In this document: one piece after another, positions 32,397 to 41,090 of the stretch
How the letters are laid out: the number at the start of each line of letters is the position of its first letter
Position numbering within the stretch: position 1 is the first letter of the stretch
From: an uncultured Chryseobacterium sp.
Lineage (GTDB): Bacteria > Bacteroidota > Bacteroidia > Flavobacteriales > Weeksellaceae
Assembly: GCF_936933875.1 (NCBI RefSeq)
Contig: NZ_CAKZIK010000068.1
Location: 1 to 64,000 of the forward strand
Direction: 5' to 3'
DNA: 64,000 nucleotides
The notes under the pieces: generated by a model
Seen by the model: the letters and a program-made list of their open reading frames with translations, nothing else
Databases searched by the model: none
What the model was told of the DNA's origin: nothing
Program-made: the position numbers and the translations under genes

Positions 32397-33719
32397 ATGA
32401 AATATTTACACCTCAACAACCGCTTTTTTTTCACGCTCTTCGCTGTAGGAGTGTTGTACATTCTTGCGTTTTTCTTTCCGGTTTTGATGTGGTTTGCACA
32501 TGGTTTATTGGCTTTAACAGTCATTGCTTTCGTCGTCGATTATATGCTGCTTTTCAATCAGAAAAATGCAGTTCTGGCTCAACGTATTTTGCCCGAAAAA
32601 TTTTCTAACGGAGATGAAAATGCTGTTAAAATTGACATCAAGAATTCTTATCCTTTTAAAATTAAAACCAAAATCATCGATGAAATTCCGTTTCAGTTTC
32701 AAATGCGAGATTTTCTCATTGAAAAAGAAATAGAAAGCCAACGAAACGTTTATTTCCAATATACTTTGGAGCCAAAAGAAAGGGGAGAATACACTTTTGG
32801 AGCTTTAAATGTTTTTGCGGAATCTCCGATTGGTTTTGTTTCCAAAAGATTTATTTTCCAAAAAGATGCGATGCTTCCGAGTTATCCGTCGTTCATTCAT
32901 CTCAGAAAATATGAACTGATGGCGCTTCAGAACGAATTTTTGTTGGGTGGAATTAAAAAAATCCGAAGATTGGGACATACGATGGAATTCGAACAGATTA
33001 AAGAATATGTTCCCGGAGATGATGTTCGAACGATTAACTGGAAAGCGACTTCGAAAAGAAATCAACTGATGGTGAATCAGTTTCAGGATGAAAAATCGCA
33101 AAGAATTTTTATGTTGATTGACAAAGGCAGAACGATGCAAATGCCTTTCAATGGCTTAAGTTTACTGGATTATTCCATTAATGCTACCATGGCTTTAAGC
33201 CACATTATCCTGAAAAAATCGGACAGAGCCGGAATGATGACTTTTGCTAAAAAAACCGAAAATAAAGTTCCTGCAGATAACAAATCCGGTCAGCTCAAAA
33301 AGATTTCGGAAGCGCTGTATAACATCAACACCAATTTTTTTGAAAGCGATTTCAATAGGCTTTATCAGGATGTTAAGATGAATATCGGACAACGAAGTCT
33401 GATTCTTTTATTCACCAATTTTGAAACTTTAGATGCAGTAAACCGACAGATGAAATACCTGCGCGGAATTGCGAAAAACCATTTATTGGTAGTAGTTTTC
33501 TTCAAAAATTCCGAATTGCAGGAGCTGATTCATAAAAATCCGGAAAATATGCAGGAAGTTTATGATGAAATTATCGCCGAAAAATTTGAGTTTGAAAAGA
33601 AATTAATCATACAGGAACTGCGTAAATACGGCATTTACACCGTTTACACCCTTCCTGAAAACCTCAATATAGAAGTGATTAATAAATATCTTGAGATTAA
33701 AGCAAGAGGGATACTTTAA
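32397..33719 (+). CDS. DUF58 domain protein
   Basis: 440 aa. Two TM helices at the N terminus (FFFTLFAVGVLYILAFFFPV; WFAHGLLALTVIAFVVDYML), then a cytoplasmic part with the DUF58 core: EFEQIKEYVPGDDVRTINWK and a von Willebrand A-like domain whose MIDAS-type DxSxS is degenerate (FMLIDKGRTMQM). The usual partner of MoxR ATPases. Ends the cluster. Confidence 0.92.
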   Translation: MKYLHLNNRFFFTLFAVGVLYILAFFFPVLMWFAHGLLALTVIAFVVDYMLLFNQKNAVLAQRILPEKFSNGDENAVKIDIKNSYPFKIKTKIIDEIPFQFQMRDFLIEKEIESQRNVYFQYTLEPKERGEYTFGALNVFAESPIGFVSKRFIFQKDAMLPSYPSFIHLRKYELMALQNEFLLGGIKKIRRLGHTMEFEQIKEYVPGDDVRTINWKATSKRNQLMVNQFQDEKSQRIFMLIDKGRTMQMPFNGLSLLDYSINATMALSHIILKKSDRAGMMTFAKKTENKVPADNKSGQLKKISEALYNINTNFFESDFNRLYQDVKMNIGQRSLILLFTNFETLDAVNRQMKYLRGIAKNHLLVVVFFKNSELQELIHKNPENMQEVYDEIIAEKFEFEKKLIIQELRKYGIYTVYTLPENLNIEVINKYLEIKARGIL

Positions 33720-33799
33720 TACTGTCTTTTCTTTTTCGCGAGATAACTGAAAAAGCTAAAAACAAGAATGGCAATAACAAGAATTTCGAAAAAATTCAT
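33716..33799 (-). CDS. Possible 27-aa membrane microprotein
   Basis: ATG at 33799 reads MNFFEILVIAILVFSFFSYL followed by AKKKRQY and a stop whose codon overlaps the convergent DUF58 stop. One hydrophobic helix with a positively charged C-terminal tail is a typical small membrane protein pattern. It fills the spacer before osmC-like. No clear promoter was identified, so it may be chance. Confidence 0.4.
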   Translation of the reverse strand: MNFFEILVIAILVFSFFSYLAKKKRQY

Positions 33800-33872
33800 T
33801 TTAAATATTTTTATGTAAAATTAAGATCGCGCAATTTTTCGAACAATACGCAAAATGATGTATTTTTAAATC

Positions 33873-34298
33873 ATGAAAATTACCCTAAACCGAATTAACG
33901 ACGATTATTTATTTGAATGTTCCAACGCCGCTGGAAACAAAGTTTTACTTGATAATACTTCTCAGGAAGGTGCAAAAGGTGTTTCTCCAATGGAAAGTGT
34001 TTTAATGGCTGTAGCCGGATGTAGCGGAATTGACGTCGTTTCTATTCTGAAAAAACAGCGTCAGGAAATCACGAATTTTTCAGCTGAAGTAGAAGGAGAA
34101 CGTGTTCAGGTGGATGAAGCAAAACCTTTCAAGAAAATCATCGTCAAATTCTTCCTCGAAGGAAATATAGATTCTAATAAAGCCAAAAAAGCAGCGCAAT
34201 TATCTTTTGAAAAATACTGTTCGGTTTCCAAAACGTTGGAGCCAAATGTTGAAGTTAGTTATGAAGTATCTGTCAACGGACAAAAAATAAATGAGTAA
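33873..34298 (+). CDS. OsmC family peroxiredoxin-like protein
   Basis: 141 aa. OsmC/Ohr proteins reduce organic hydroperoxides with two cysteines. Here VAGCSGIDVVSIL supplies the first Cys (about residue 51) and FEKYCSVSKTLEPNVEV the second (about residue 118), both conserved. It belongs to the OsmC and not the Ohr branch. Stands alone between DUF58 and the convergent GH63-like gene. Confidence 0.92.
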   Translation: MKITLNRINDDYLFECSNAAGNKVLLDNTSQEGAKGVSPMESVLMAVAGCSGIDVVSILKKQRQEITNFSAEVEGERVQVDEAKPFKKIIVKFFLEGNIDSNKAKKAAQLSFEKYCSVSKTLEPNVEVSYEVSVNGQKINE

Positions 34299-34343
34299 CT
34301 GCTTTTGCAATTACTCATTACTTATTACTCATTACTTATCAAA
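34299..34343. repeat. Stuttered ATTACTCATTACTTATT linker
   Basis: Two rounds of the unit ATTACTCATTACTTATT fill the spacer between two convergent stop codons. The same unit lies before hemH (59110-59140) and, on the other strand, between nadD and the DUF3817 gene (18935-18958). Confidence 0.7.
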
Positions 34344-36956
34344 TCACCCTATCCTCGGCTGTATCAGTTTAGCAACCGTCGCAGTCCATCCCGTTTGATG
34401 TGATGCGCCGATTCCTTTTCCGGTATCGCCGTTGAAATATTCGTAGAAGGTGATGTATTCTTTGAAATTTGGATTGGTATCCATCATTTCGTTTCCGCCG
34501 TTGCAAGGACGGTTTCCTTTTTCATCCTCGTAGAAAATAGAGCAGAGACGTTTGCTTAAATCATCAGCTACGAAATTCAGGTTGCGCATTTCTCCACTGC
34601 CTTTCGGGAATTCTATTTGGAAACTCTCATCGTAATAATAATGGAAACGTTGCAAAGATTCAACAATCAGGAAATTAATTGGGAACCAAATCGGGCCTCT
34701 CCAGTTAGAATTTCCACCAAACATGCTGCTGTCGCTTTCTGCAGGAGTGTATTTTACACGCAGATTCATGCCTTCCACTGTAAATTCATACGGATTTTCT
34801 TCATAAAATTTGGACATGGAACGAATTCCGTAATCCGAAAGGAATTCTTTTTCGTCCACCATTCTCTCCAAAATTCTTGTTAAACGCGTTCTGCGAAGGA
34901 TACTCATCAAATGTTTTCGGCCTTTTCCTTCCACTTCCCAATGCGAAACGACGTTCGCGAGTTCCGGACGGTTTTTCAGAATCCATTCCATCCTTGTTTT
35001 GAAGCCCGGAAGTTTTTCAAGCATTTCATGCTCAATAACTTCTACTGCGAACATTGGTGTTAAACCAACAATACTTCTCAATTTCAGGGAGACTGATTTT
35101 CCGTCATTAAGTTGCAATACATCATAGAAAAATCCGTCTTCCTCATTCCATAATCCGTCGGAAACTTCACCAAGATTTTCCATGGCTTCGGCGATGTAGA
35201 GATAATGTTCAAAAAATTTGATGGCCATATCTTCGTACACAGGATTATGCAGCGCCAGTTCCATTGAAATCCGCATCATATTCAGTGCAAACATCGCCAT
35301 CCAACTTGTTCCGTCGGCTTGTTCCAGATGTTCTCCGTTTTTAAATTGCATATTTCTGTCGAACGCGCCGATGTTATCTAAACCAAGGAAACCACCGCCA
35401 AAAACGTTGTTTCCGTTTTTGTCTTTTCGGTTCACCCACCATGTAAAATTCAGCAGTAATTTTTGGAAAACGCTTTCCAGGAACGGAATGTCGGGTTTTC
35501 CGTTAATTTTTTCATCAATTTTAAAAACCCTGAAAGTTGCCCAAGCGTGAACCGGCGGATTGACGTCACTAAAATCCCATTCATACGCCGGAAGTTGTCC
35601 GTTCGGATGTAGATACCATTCCTTAGTTAAAATTTTCAGCTGATGTTTCGCAAAAGCAGAATCAATTAAAGCGTAAGGAACGCAATGGAACGCCAAATCC
35701 CAGGTTGCAAACCACGGATATTCCCATTTATCGGGCATCGAAATGATGTCCTTATTCTGCATGTGTTCCCATTCTGCATTTCTCACATAAGTTTTGAAAT
35801 CGCGTTGAACAGGAAATTTCGGGTCGCCTTTCAACCATTTTGAAACGGTGTAATGGTAGAACTGTTTGTTCCAGAGAAGTCCTGCAAAAGCCTGTCTTTG
35901 CACAGATTTTTCCTCCTCATTCGTAATTTCGCACTGCAATTCTGCGTAAAATTCGTCAGCTTCCTGTTTTCTCTGTTCAAAAACTTCATCCACCTTAAAA
36001 AAAGCATCATCCATGGAGTGTGGACTCAAGCGGAAATCGAAAACTTTTGTTTCTCCGGCTTCAATTTCTGCATCTATAAGGAAACATGCTTTCGTACCTT
36101 TTTTATCAGGATTTACAGATTTTTTATCGTCATGAACAAGAAAATCATTAATTCCGTCTTTGAAAAATTTATTTTCCGAAGGAACGCCAAAAATTTTCAG
36201 TGTATTGGTTTCGTTTTCGCAAAAAAGTACTTCACTTTCAGGATTTCTCGCATAAAACTTTTTCATCCTCAAAGTTTCGTGATTGATATCGATAACACTT
36301 TTTTGTGTTGATTTCAGTTCCGGTTTATAAGTTCCATAACCCCAACTCCAGTTGTTTCTGTACCATAAAGTCGGTAAAATTACAAGAGGCGCTTTCTTTT
36401 TGCTTCTGTTTGTTGCTGAAACTCGTATAAAAATGTCATCGAAATTTATTTTTACATATTCAATAAAAATATCGAAGTAATTATCGTCCTCAAAAATTCC
36501 GGTATCAACAAGCTCAAATTCCGGGTCGTGCTTTGATGCAGCGCCGTTTTTGATAATCAGTTCATCGTAAGGAAACGCTTCAATTGGATATTTATAAAGC
36601 AGCTTCATGTAGGAGTGCGTCGGAGTATTATCCAAATTGTAATAGAGCTCCTTCAAGTCTTCGCCGTGGTTTCCCTGGTAATTGCTCAAGCCAAAGAAAC
36701 GCTCTTTAATCATTTTATCTTTCCTGTTCCAGAAAGCCAAAGAGAAACAAAGTCTCTGTTTAGGGTCGCAAATTCCGGCAATTCCGTCTTCGTTCCAACG
36801 ATAAGCTCTGCTTATGGCGTCATTGTAATTGGTATATTCCCATGCGTTTCCGTTCGAGCTGTAATCTTCGCGAACGGTTCCCCATGCTCTGTTGCTTACG
36901 TAAGGTCCCCATTTTTTCCAGTCGGGGTTCTGCAATCTGTCCTTTTCTGCATTCAT
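34344..36956 (-). CDS. GH63-like (MGH1-type) glycoside hydrolase
   Basis: 870 aa. Related to mannosyl-oligosaccharide glucosidase-like hydrolases with an (alpha/alpha)6 barrel. No signal peptide is seen, so probably cytoplasmic. Landmarks in the C-terminal catalytic half: YPWFATWDLAFHCVPYALID, LPAYEWDFSDVNPPVHAWAT, GGGFLGLDNIGAFDR, GTSWMAMFALNMMRIS and NWRGPIWFPINFLIVE. Bacterial members are implicated in glucosylglycerate, mannosylglycerate or other small glucoside hydrolysis; the substrate here is unknown. It is a single-gene unit. Confidence 0.85.
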   Translation of the reverse strand: MNAEKDRLQNPDWKKWGPYVSNRAWGTVREDYSSNGNAWEYTNYNDAISRAYRWNEDGIAGICDPKQRLCFSLAFWNRKDKMIKERFFGLSNYQGNHGEDLKELYYNLDNTPTHSYMKLLYKYPIEAFPYDELIIKNGAASKHDPEFELVDTGIFEDDNYFDIFIEYVKINFDDIFIRVSATNRSKKKAPLVILPTLWYRNNWSWGYGTYKPELKSTQKSVIDINHETLRMKKFYARNPESEVLFCENETNTLKIFGVPSENKFFKDGINDFLVHDDKKSVNPDKKGTKACFLIDAEIEAGETKVFDFRLSPHSMDDAFFKVDEVFEQRKQEADEFYAELQCEITNEEEKSVQRQAFAGLLWNKQFYHYTVSKWLKGDPKFPVQRDFKTYVRNAEWEHMQNKDIISMPDKWEYPWFATWDLAFHCVPYALIDSAFAKHQLKILTKEWYLHPNGQLPAYEWDFSDVNPPVHAWATFRVFKIDEKINGKPDIPFLESVFQKLLLNFTWWVNRKDKNGNNVFGGGFLGLDNIGAFDRNMQFKNGEHLEQADGTSWMAMFALNMMRISMELALHNPVYEDMAIKFFEHYLYIAEAMENLGEVSDGLWNEEDGFFYDVLQLNDGKSVSLKLRSIVGLTPMFAVEVIEHEMLEKLPGFKTRMEWILKNRPELANVVSHWEVEGKGRKHLMSILRRTRLTRILERMVDEKEFLSDYGIRSMSKFYEENPYEFTVEGMNLRVKYTPAESDSSMFGGNSNWRGPIWFPINFLIVESLQRFHYYYDESFQIEFPKGSGEMRNLNFVADDLSKRLCSIFYEDEKGNRPCNGGNEMMDTNPNFKEYITFYEYFNGDTGKGIGASHQTGWTATVAKLIQPRIG

Positions 36957-37016
36957 AAAATCTTCATTTAGCTACAAAAATAAATATTTATTTACGAAAT
37001 CATTTTTAGTGATGTT

Positions 37017-37046
37017 TTGGATTTCTAAAAATAATTGATACTTTTG
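37017..37046 (+). promoter_or_regulatory. Promoter of the methionine operon
   Basis: TTTTG (ending 37019), 19 bases, then TACTTTTG (37039-37046): an excellent match to the Bacteroidetes promoter. It places the transcript start about 25 bases before the riboswitch aptamer. Confidence 0.8.
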
Positions 37047-37068
37047 CAACAGATTTGTTCATTTACAT

Positions 37069-37245
37069 ATTGAAAATGTTATCCAGAAAGGTGGAGGGAA
37101 TAGACCCTTTGAAACCTTGGCAACCCTTGCAATACGGCGAGAAGGTGCTACATTCTACTCAGATTTTTTGAGGAAGATAACGACAATCCCAATTCTCCTT
37201 TTCAGGTAGCATTTTCAATTTTTTAAATTTTAAGAATTGAAAAAT
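37069..37245 (+). promoter_or_regulatory. Candidate expression platform with start-codon hairpin
   Basis: TTTTCAATT (37212-37220) pairs with AATTGAAAA (37235-37243), placing the metX start codon TTG (37237-37239) inside the stem. The same segment (CATTTTCAAT, 37210-37219) is also a perfect complement of ATTGAAAATG (37069-37078) at the 5' edge of the aptamer, and GTAGCA (37206-37211) complements TGCTAC (37146-37151) in the core. There is no strong terminator, so translational control is inferred. Confidence 0.6.
37078..37181 (+). promoter_or_regulatory. SAM-I (S-box) riboswitch aptamer
   Basis: S-box consensus is recognisable by eye: P1 5' strand GTTATC (37078-37083) pairs with GATAAC (37176-37181); AGGTGGAGGGA (37089-37099), GAAACC (37111-37116), GGCAACC (37119-37125) and AGGTGCTA (37143-37150) are the conserved core elements in order. 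It binds S-adenosylmethionine and should lower expression of the downstream methionine genes when SAM is plentiful. Confidence 0.95.
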
Positions 37246-38175
37246 CCGCTACAACATATCATTATCAACGACTTCGAAACAACCTCAGGGAAAATCTTTA
37301 ATATTCCCTTGAGTTATGAAACTTTTGGCTGCGAATTGAAAACGGCACCCATTGTTTTGGTTAATCATGCCTTGACGGGAAATTCCCATGTTTGCGGCGA
37401 AAAAGGATGGTGGAACGATGTTGTTGGCGACGGAAAAACGATTAATACAGAAAAATATACTCTTCTTTCTTTCAACATTCCCGGAAATGGATTTGACGGA
37501 TTTTTTATTGAAAATTTCGAAGATTTCACCACCAAAGATATTGCCCGAATTTTTCTTTCGGGTTTGAAAGAACTGAATATTTCTAAACTCTATGCGATTG
37601 TCGGAGGTTCCGTTGGAGGAGCAATTGGTTGGGAAATGTTGGCTTTGGAAAACAATTTGGCTGAAAAATTTGTTCCGGTGGCTTCAGATTTCAAAACTTC
37701 AGATTGGCTGCATTCGCAGTGTTTGGTTCAGGATTTTTTGCTGAATGCTGAATCGGAACCGCTACAAAAAGCTAGAATTCATGCGATGTTATGTTATCGA
37801 ACACCACAAAGCATCAACGAAAGATTTAATCTTGAAAAAACAGATTCCAAAATTCTAAAATCTCACGATTGGCTTAATTATCACGGAAAAGCTTTAAACG
37901 AAAGATTTAGTTTAAAAGCGTATAAACTCATGAATCAGCTGTTGAAATCAATTGACGCAGATAAAAATGCAATCAAGAAAATCAACGCGCAAATTCATTT
38001 AATAGCCGTTGACAGCGATTTATTTTTTCCGGCTTTCGAAATTGAAAACTGCTACAAAAATTTAAAAAAGAACAATCAAAACGTTCATTACCACGAAATA
38101 AAATCAATCCACGGACATGATGCCTTTCTGATGGAATATGAACAGCTTAACACAATATTAAAACAAATTTTATAA
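37237..38175 (+). CDS. metX: Homoserine O-acetyltransferase-like alpha/beta hydrolase
   Basis: 312 aa. Activates homoserine with an acyl group for methionine synthesis. The start is TTG 37237: an in-frame TAA lies at 37231 and no ATG occurs before the middle of the protein. Nucleophile Ser in IVGGSVGGAIGWEML, oxyanion region NHALTGNSH, Asp in HLIAVDSDLFFPAFE and His in IHGHDAFLMEY. Slightly shorter than the typical ~350-aa MetX. First gene after the SAM riboswitch; hom starts 2 bases later. Confidence 0.9.
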   Translation: MKNPLQHIIINDFETTSGKIFNIPLSYETFGCELKTAPIVLVNHALTGNSHVCGEKGWWNDVVGDGKTINTEKYTLLSFNIPGNGFDGFFIENFEDFTTKDIARIFLSGLKELNISKLYAIVGGSVGGAIGWEMLALENNLAEKFVPVASDFKTSDWLHSQCLVQDFLLNAESEPLQKARIHAMLCYRTPQSINERFNLEKTDSKILKSHDWLNYHGKALNERFSLKAYKLMNQLLKSIDADKNAIKKINAQIHLIAVDSDLFFPAFEIENCYKNLKKNNQNVHYHEIKSIHGHDAFLMEYEQLNTILKQIL

Positions 38176-38177
38176 CA

Positions 38178-39719
38178 ATGGTTTTGGAGAAAAATGCCAT
38201 CAATATTTACAGAGATAAAGCATTGGTGCACTTTGAGGGACAGGATTTTTTAGGTCAAATTGGGATAGATTCGCGGATTTTCAGAGCGCTGAATAACGGA
38301 GGAATTAGTGTGGGCGTTATTTCACAACAGGCCATCGAAAACGGAATTTCCGTATTGGTGGATGAAAAAGATGCAGAACATGCAGTAGAATTATTGAATA
38401 CTGAATTTACAAAAGAGAAATCAAAAGGAATTGTAAGTGCGATTTACAGCATTATGGATTTGTCGGTTGTGGGATTTGTATCTGAAAATTATAACAAAAT
38501 TCTTTCGGAACTTCAGCGCAACAAGATATTTCCATTGTTGCTGAATCAGGTAGCTTCTGCAGGAAGAGTGAATTTGGTAGTCACTAGAAATCAAACCGAA
38601 ATCTGCAAAAACATTATCGAAACCGAAATTTATGGCAAACCTAAGCCTGTTCATTTGGCTTTAATTGGTCACGGAAATGTGGGTTCCACTTTAATCGAAC
38701 AAATTTTGGATTCCGCTTATGATATTTTGAATAGAAAAAGAATTGACTTGAAGATTGTCGCTATTTCAAATTCCAGAAAAATGGCTTTGAACCAGGCCGG
38801 TTTTGGAAGCGATTGGAGACAGAAAATCAATTATTCCCAAACCGAAACCAGTGTTGAGAATTTAATTGATTTCGTACACGAACACAGCCTCGAAAACCTT
38901 ATTATGGTTGATAACACCGCAAGCAAAGATTTTGTAAAAAATTACGAAACCTTCGTAGATGGTGGTTTTGATGTGGTTTCTTCTAACAAAGTTTTCAATA
39001 CTTTGCCCATTGCGGAATACCGTAATTTCCGTGGAGTTTTGAATAAGAACAAGAAAAAATATTTCTACGAAACCAATGTTGGTGCAGGTTTACCTTTAAT
39101 CGATACCATCAAACTCCTGCATCTTTCAGGCGAAAATATCACTAGAATTAAAGGTGTTTTTAGCGGTTCTTTGAGCTATATTTTCAATAATTTTTCGGTA
39201 AGAGACGATAAATTCTCGACGATTATTGGAGAAGCGATGGAGAAAGGATTTACTGAACCTGACCCTCGTGAAGATTTATCCGGAAATGATGTTGCGCGCA
39301 AACTTTTGATTTTAGCCAGAGAATTGGATTTAATTAATGAATTTTCGGACATCAACGTTCAGAATTTAATTCCTCAGAATCTTTTGGAAATTTCAAAGGA
39401 TGAATTTATCTCAAGAATTCCGGAGTTGGACGAAGAATATCAAAAAATAAAAGAGAACCAAAAGCCAAATCACGTTCTGCGTTACGTCGGAGATTTACAT
39501 GGAGATTTGCAGCAAGACAAAGGCGAATTGGATGTAAAACTAATTTCTGTTCCGGCAAATTCAGCGCTTGGACAATTGAAAGGATCCGATTCTATTTTTG
39601 AAATTTATACCGAAAGTTATGGAGAAAATCCCATCGTCATTATGGGAGCCGGAGCTGGCGCAAGCGTCACTGCAAGAGGCGTTTTCGGAGATATTTTAAG
39701 AATTAGTGAACATAAGTAA
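38178..39719 (+). CDS. Homoserine dehydrogenase with N-terminal ACT pair
   Basis: 513 aa. Reduces aspartate semialdehyde to homoserine. Residues ~1-150 hold two ACT-like regulatory domains (FLGQIGIDSRIFRALNNGGI; MDLSVVGFVSENYNKILSEL) of the kind found in bifunctional aspartokinase-homoserine dehydrogenases, but there is no kinase catalytic domain. The NAD(P) motif LIGHGNVGSTLIEQIL follows at ~162, then VGAGLPLIDTIK, IKGVFSGSLSYIFN and GFTEPDPREDLSGNDVARK. It looks like ThrA/MetL with the kinase removed. It supplies homoserine to metX. Confidence 0.9.
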   Translation: MVLEKNAINIYRDKALVHFEGQDFLGQIGIDSRIFRALNNGGISVGVISQQAIENGISVLVDEKDAEHAVELLNTEFTKEKSKGIVSAIYSIMDLSVVGFVSENYNKILSELQRNKIFPLLLNQVASAGRVNLVVTRNQTEICKNIIETEIYGKPKPVHLALIGHGNVGSTLIEQILDSAYDILNRKRIDLKIVAISNSRKMALNQAGFGSDWRQKINYSQTETSVENLIDFVHEHSLENLIMVDNTASKDFVKNYETFVDGGFDVVSSNKVFNTLPIAEYRNFRGVLNKNKKKYFYETNVGAGLPLIDTIKLLHLSGENITRIKGVFSGSLSYIFNNFSVRDDKFSTIIGEAMEKGFTEPDPREDLSGNDVARKLLILARELDLINEFSDINVQNLIPQNLLEISKDEFISRIPELDEEYQKIKENQKPNHVLRYVGDLHGDLQQDKGELDVKLISVPANSALGQLKGSDSIFEIYTESYGENPIVIMGAGAGASVTARGVFGDILRISEHK

Positions 39720-39831
39720 AGAGCCAAGAATCAGGAACCAAGAAAAAGCAGACCACGAAGTGGTCAAATTTGAATAGCCGTTGGTGCAACCAAAGGAAAT
39801 TAATCGAAAAAAATCATTGGTAAAACCAATG
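39720..39831. repeat. Linker repeat plus two-hairpin REP-like unit upstream of metZ
   Basis: AGAGCCAAGAATCAGGAACC (linker flavour) is followed by GACCAC-GAA-GTGGTC (39751-39765), TTGGT-GCA-ACCAA (39781-39793) and CATTGGT-AAA-ACCAATG (39815-39831). Same architecture as the units around the transposase at 42.6 kb: short perfect stems with purine triloops. Confidence 0.7.
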
Positions 39832-39858
39832 TGGATAAAATCAGAAAAAAAAAATACC

Positions 39859-41052
39859 ATGAGTCAACCGTCAACCGATAACCATCAACCGATAACCAAT
39901 TTCGAAACTTCAGCAATACGAACCCAAACCGAGCGAAGTCAGTTTGATGAACATTCCACACCTTTATATTTGACTTCCAGTTTCGTGTTTGAGGATGCCG
40001 AAGACATGCGCGCAAGTTTTGCCGAAGAGAAAGAAAAAAATCTTTACAGCCGTTACAGCAACCCGAATACAAACGAATTCATCGAAAAAATTGTAAAAAT
40101 GGAGGGAGCGGAAGCAGGTTACGCTTTCGCAACAGGAATGGCTTCGATTTATTCTACTTTCATGGCTTTGCTGAATTCCGGAGATCATGTTTTGAGTTGT
40201 CAGTCGGTTTTTGGAGCGACGCATGCTTTATTCACCAAATATTTTCCAAAATGGAATATTGATTATACTTATTTTAAAGCTGAAAATTCCGCTGAGGTTG
40301 AAAGTTTAATTCAACCCAATACCAAAATTCTCTATCTCGAAACGCCGACCAATCCTGCGATTGAGATTTTAGATTTAGAATTTTATGGAAATTTGGCCAA
40401 GAAACACAACTTGATTTTCATCGTAGATAATTGCTTTGCAACACCGTATTTGCAGCAACCAATAAAATATGGAGCCGATGTTGTCGTGCATTCCGCAACA
40501 AAATTAATTGATGGTCAAGGTCGTGTTTTGGGTGGAGTTGCAGTTGGAAGAAAAGATTTAATTCAGGAAATTTATTCGTTTTCCCGTTTAACCGGACCTT
40601 CGCTTTCACCTTTCAATGCTTGGGTTTTGAGCAAAAGTTTAGAAACTTTGGCCGTTCGCGTAGAAAAACATTGCGAAAACGCTTTGAAAGTCGCCGAATT
40701 TTTGGAAACTCATCCGAATGTGGAATTTGTGAGATATCCTTTCCTGAAATCACATCCAAGTTATGAAATTGCCAAAAAGCAAATGAAATTGGGTGGAAAC
40801 ATCGTCGCTTTCGAAGTAAAAGGCGGCATCGAAGGCGGCCGAAATTTTCTGAACAAAATCAAAATGGCTTCCCTTTCCGCCAATTTGGGAGATACAAGAA
40901 CGATTGTCACGCATCCTGCCTCTACAACGCATTCAAAATTATCTGATGAGGAAAGAAACGAGGTTGGAATTTCTGCCGGTTTAGTGCGCTGTTCCGTAGG
41001 TTTGGAAAATGTGGAAGACATTATTAACGATTTAAAACAGGCGTTGGATTAA
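39859..41052 (+). CDS. metZ: O-acylhomoserine sulfhydrylase (MetZ-type PLP enzyme)
   Basis: 397 aa from ATG 39859; an in-frame TTG at 39781 would translate REP sequence and is rejected. Cys/Met-metabolism PLP family, converting O-acylhomoserine plus sulfide to homocysteine. PLP lysine in VVHSATKLIDGQGRVLGGVA, a MetZ-type signature; PLP contacts in ATGMASIYS and VDNCFATPYLQQP. The first ~13 residues (MSQPSTDNHQPIT) are encoded by a stuttered CAACCGATAACCAT repeat and precede the conserved NFETSAIRTQTERSQFDEHS. Cystathionine gamma-synthase activity is an alternative. Confidence 0.88.
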   Translation: MSQPSTDNHQPITNFETSAIRTQTERSQFDEHSTPLYLTSSFVFEDAEDMRASFAEEKEKNLYSRYSNPNTNEFIEKIVKMEGAEAGYAFATGMASIYSTFMALLNSGDHVLSCQSVFGATHALFTKYFPKWNIDYTYFKAENSAEVESLIQPNTKILYLETPTNPAIEILDLEFYGNLAKKHNLIFIVDNCFATPYLQQPIKYGADVVVHSATKLIDGQGRVLGGVAVGRKDLIQEIYSFSRLTGPSLSPFNAWVLSKSLETLAVRVEKHCENALKVAEFLETHPNVEFVRYPFLKSHPSYEIAKKQMKLGGNIVAFEVKGGIEGGRNFLNKIKMASLSANLGDTRTIVTHPASTTHSKLSDEERNEVGISAGLVRCSVGLENVEDIINDLKQALD

Positions 41053-41090
41053 AATAATTTGGGCAGCTTTTTCCGCCTTCCGCTCCCGCT

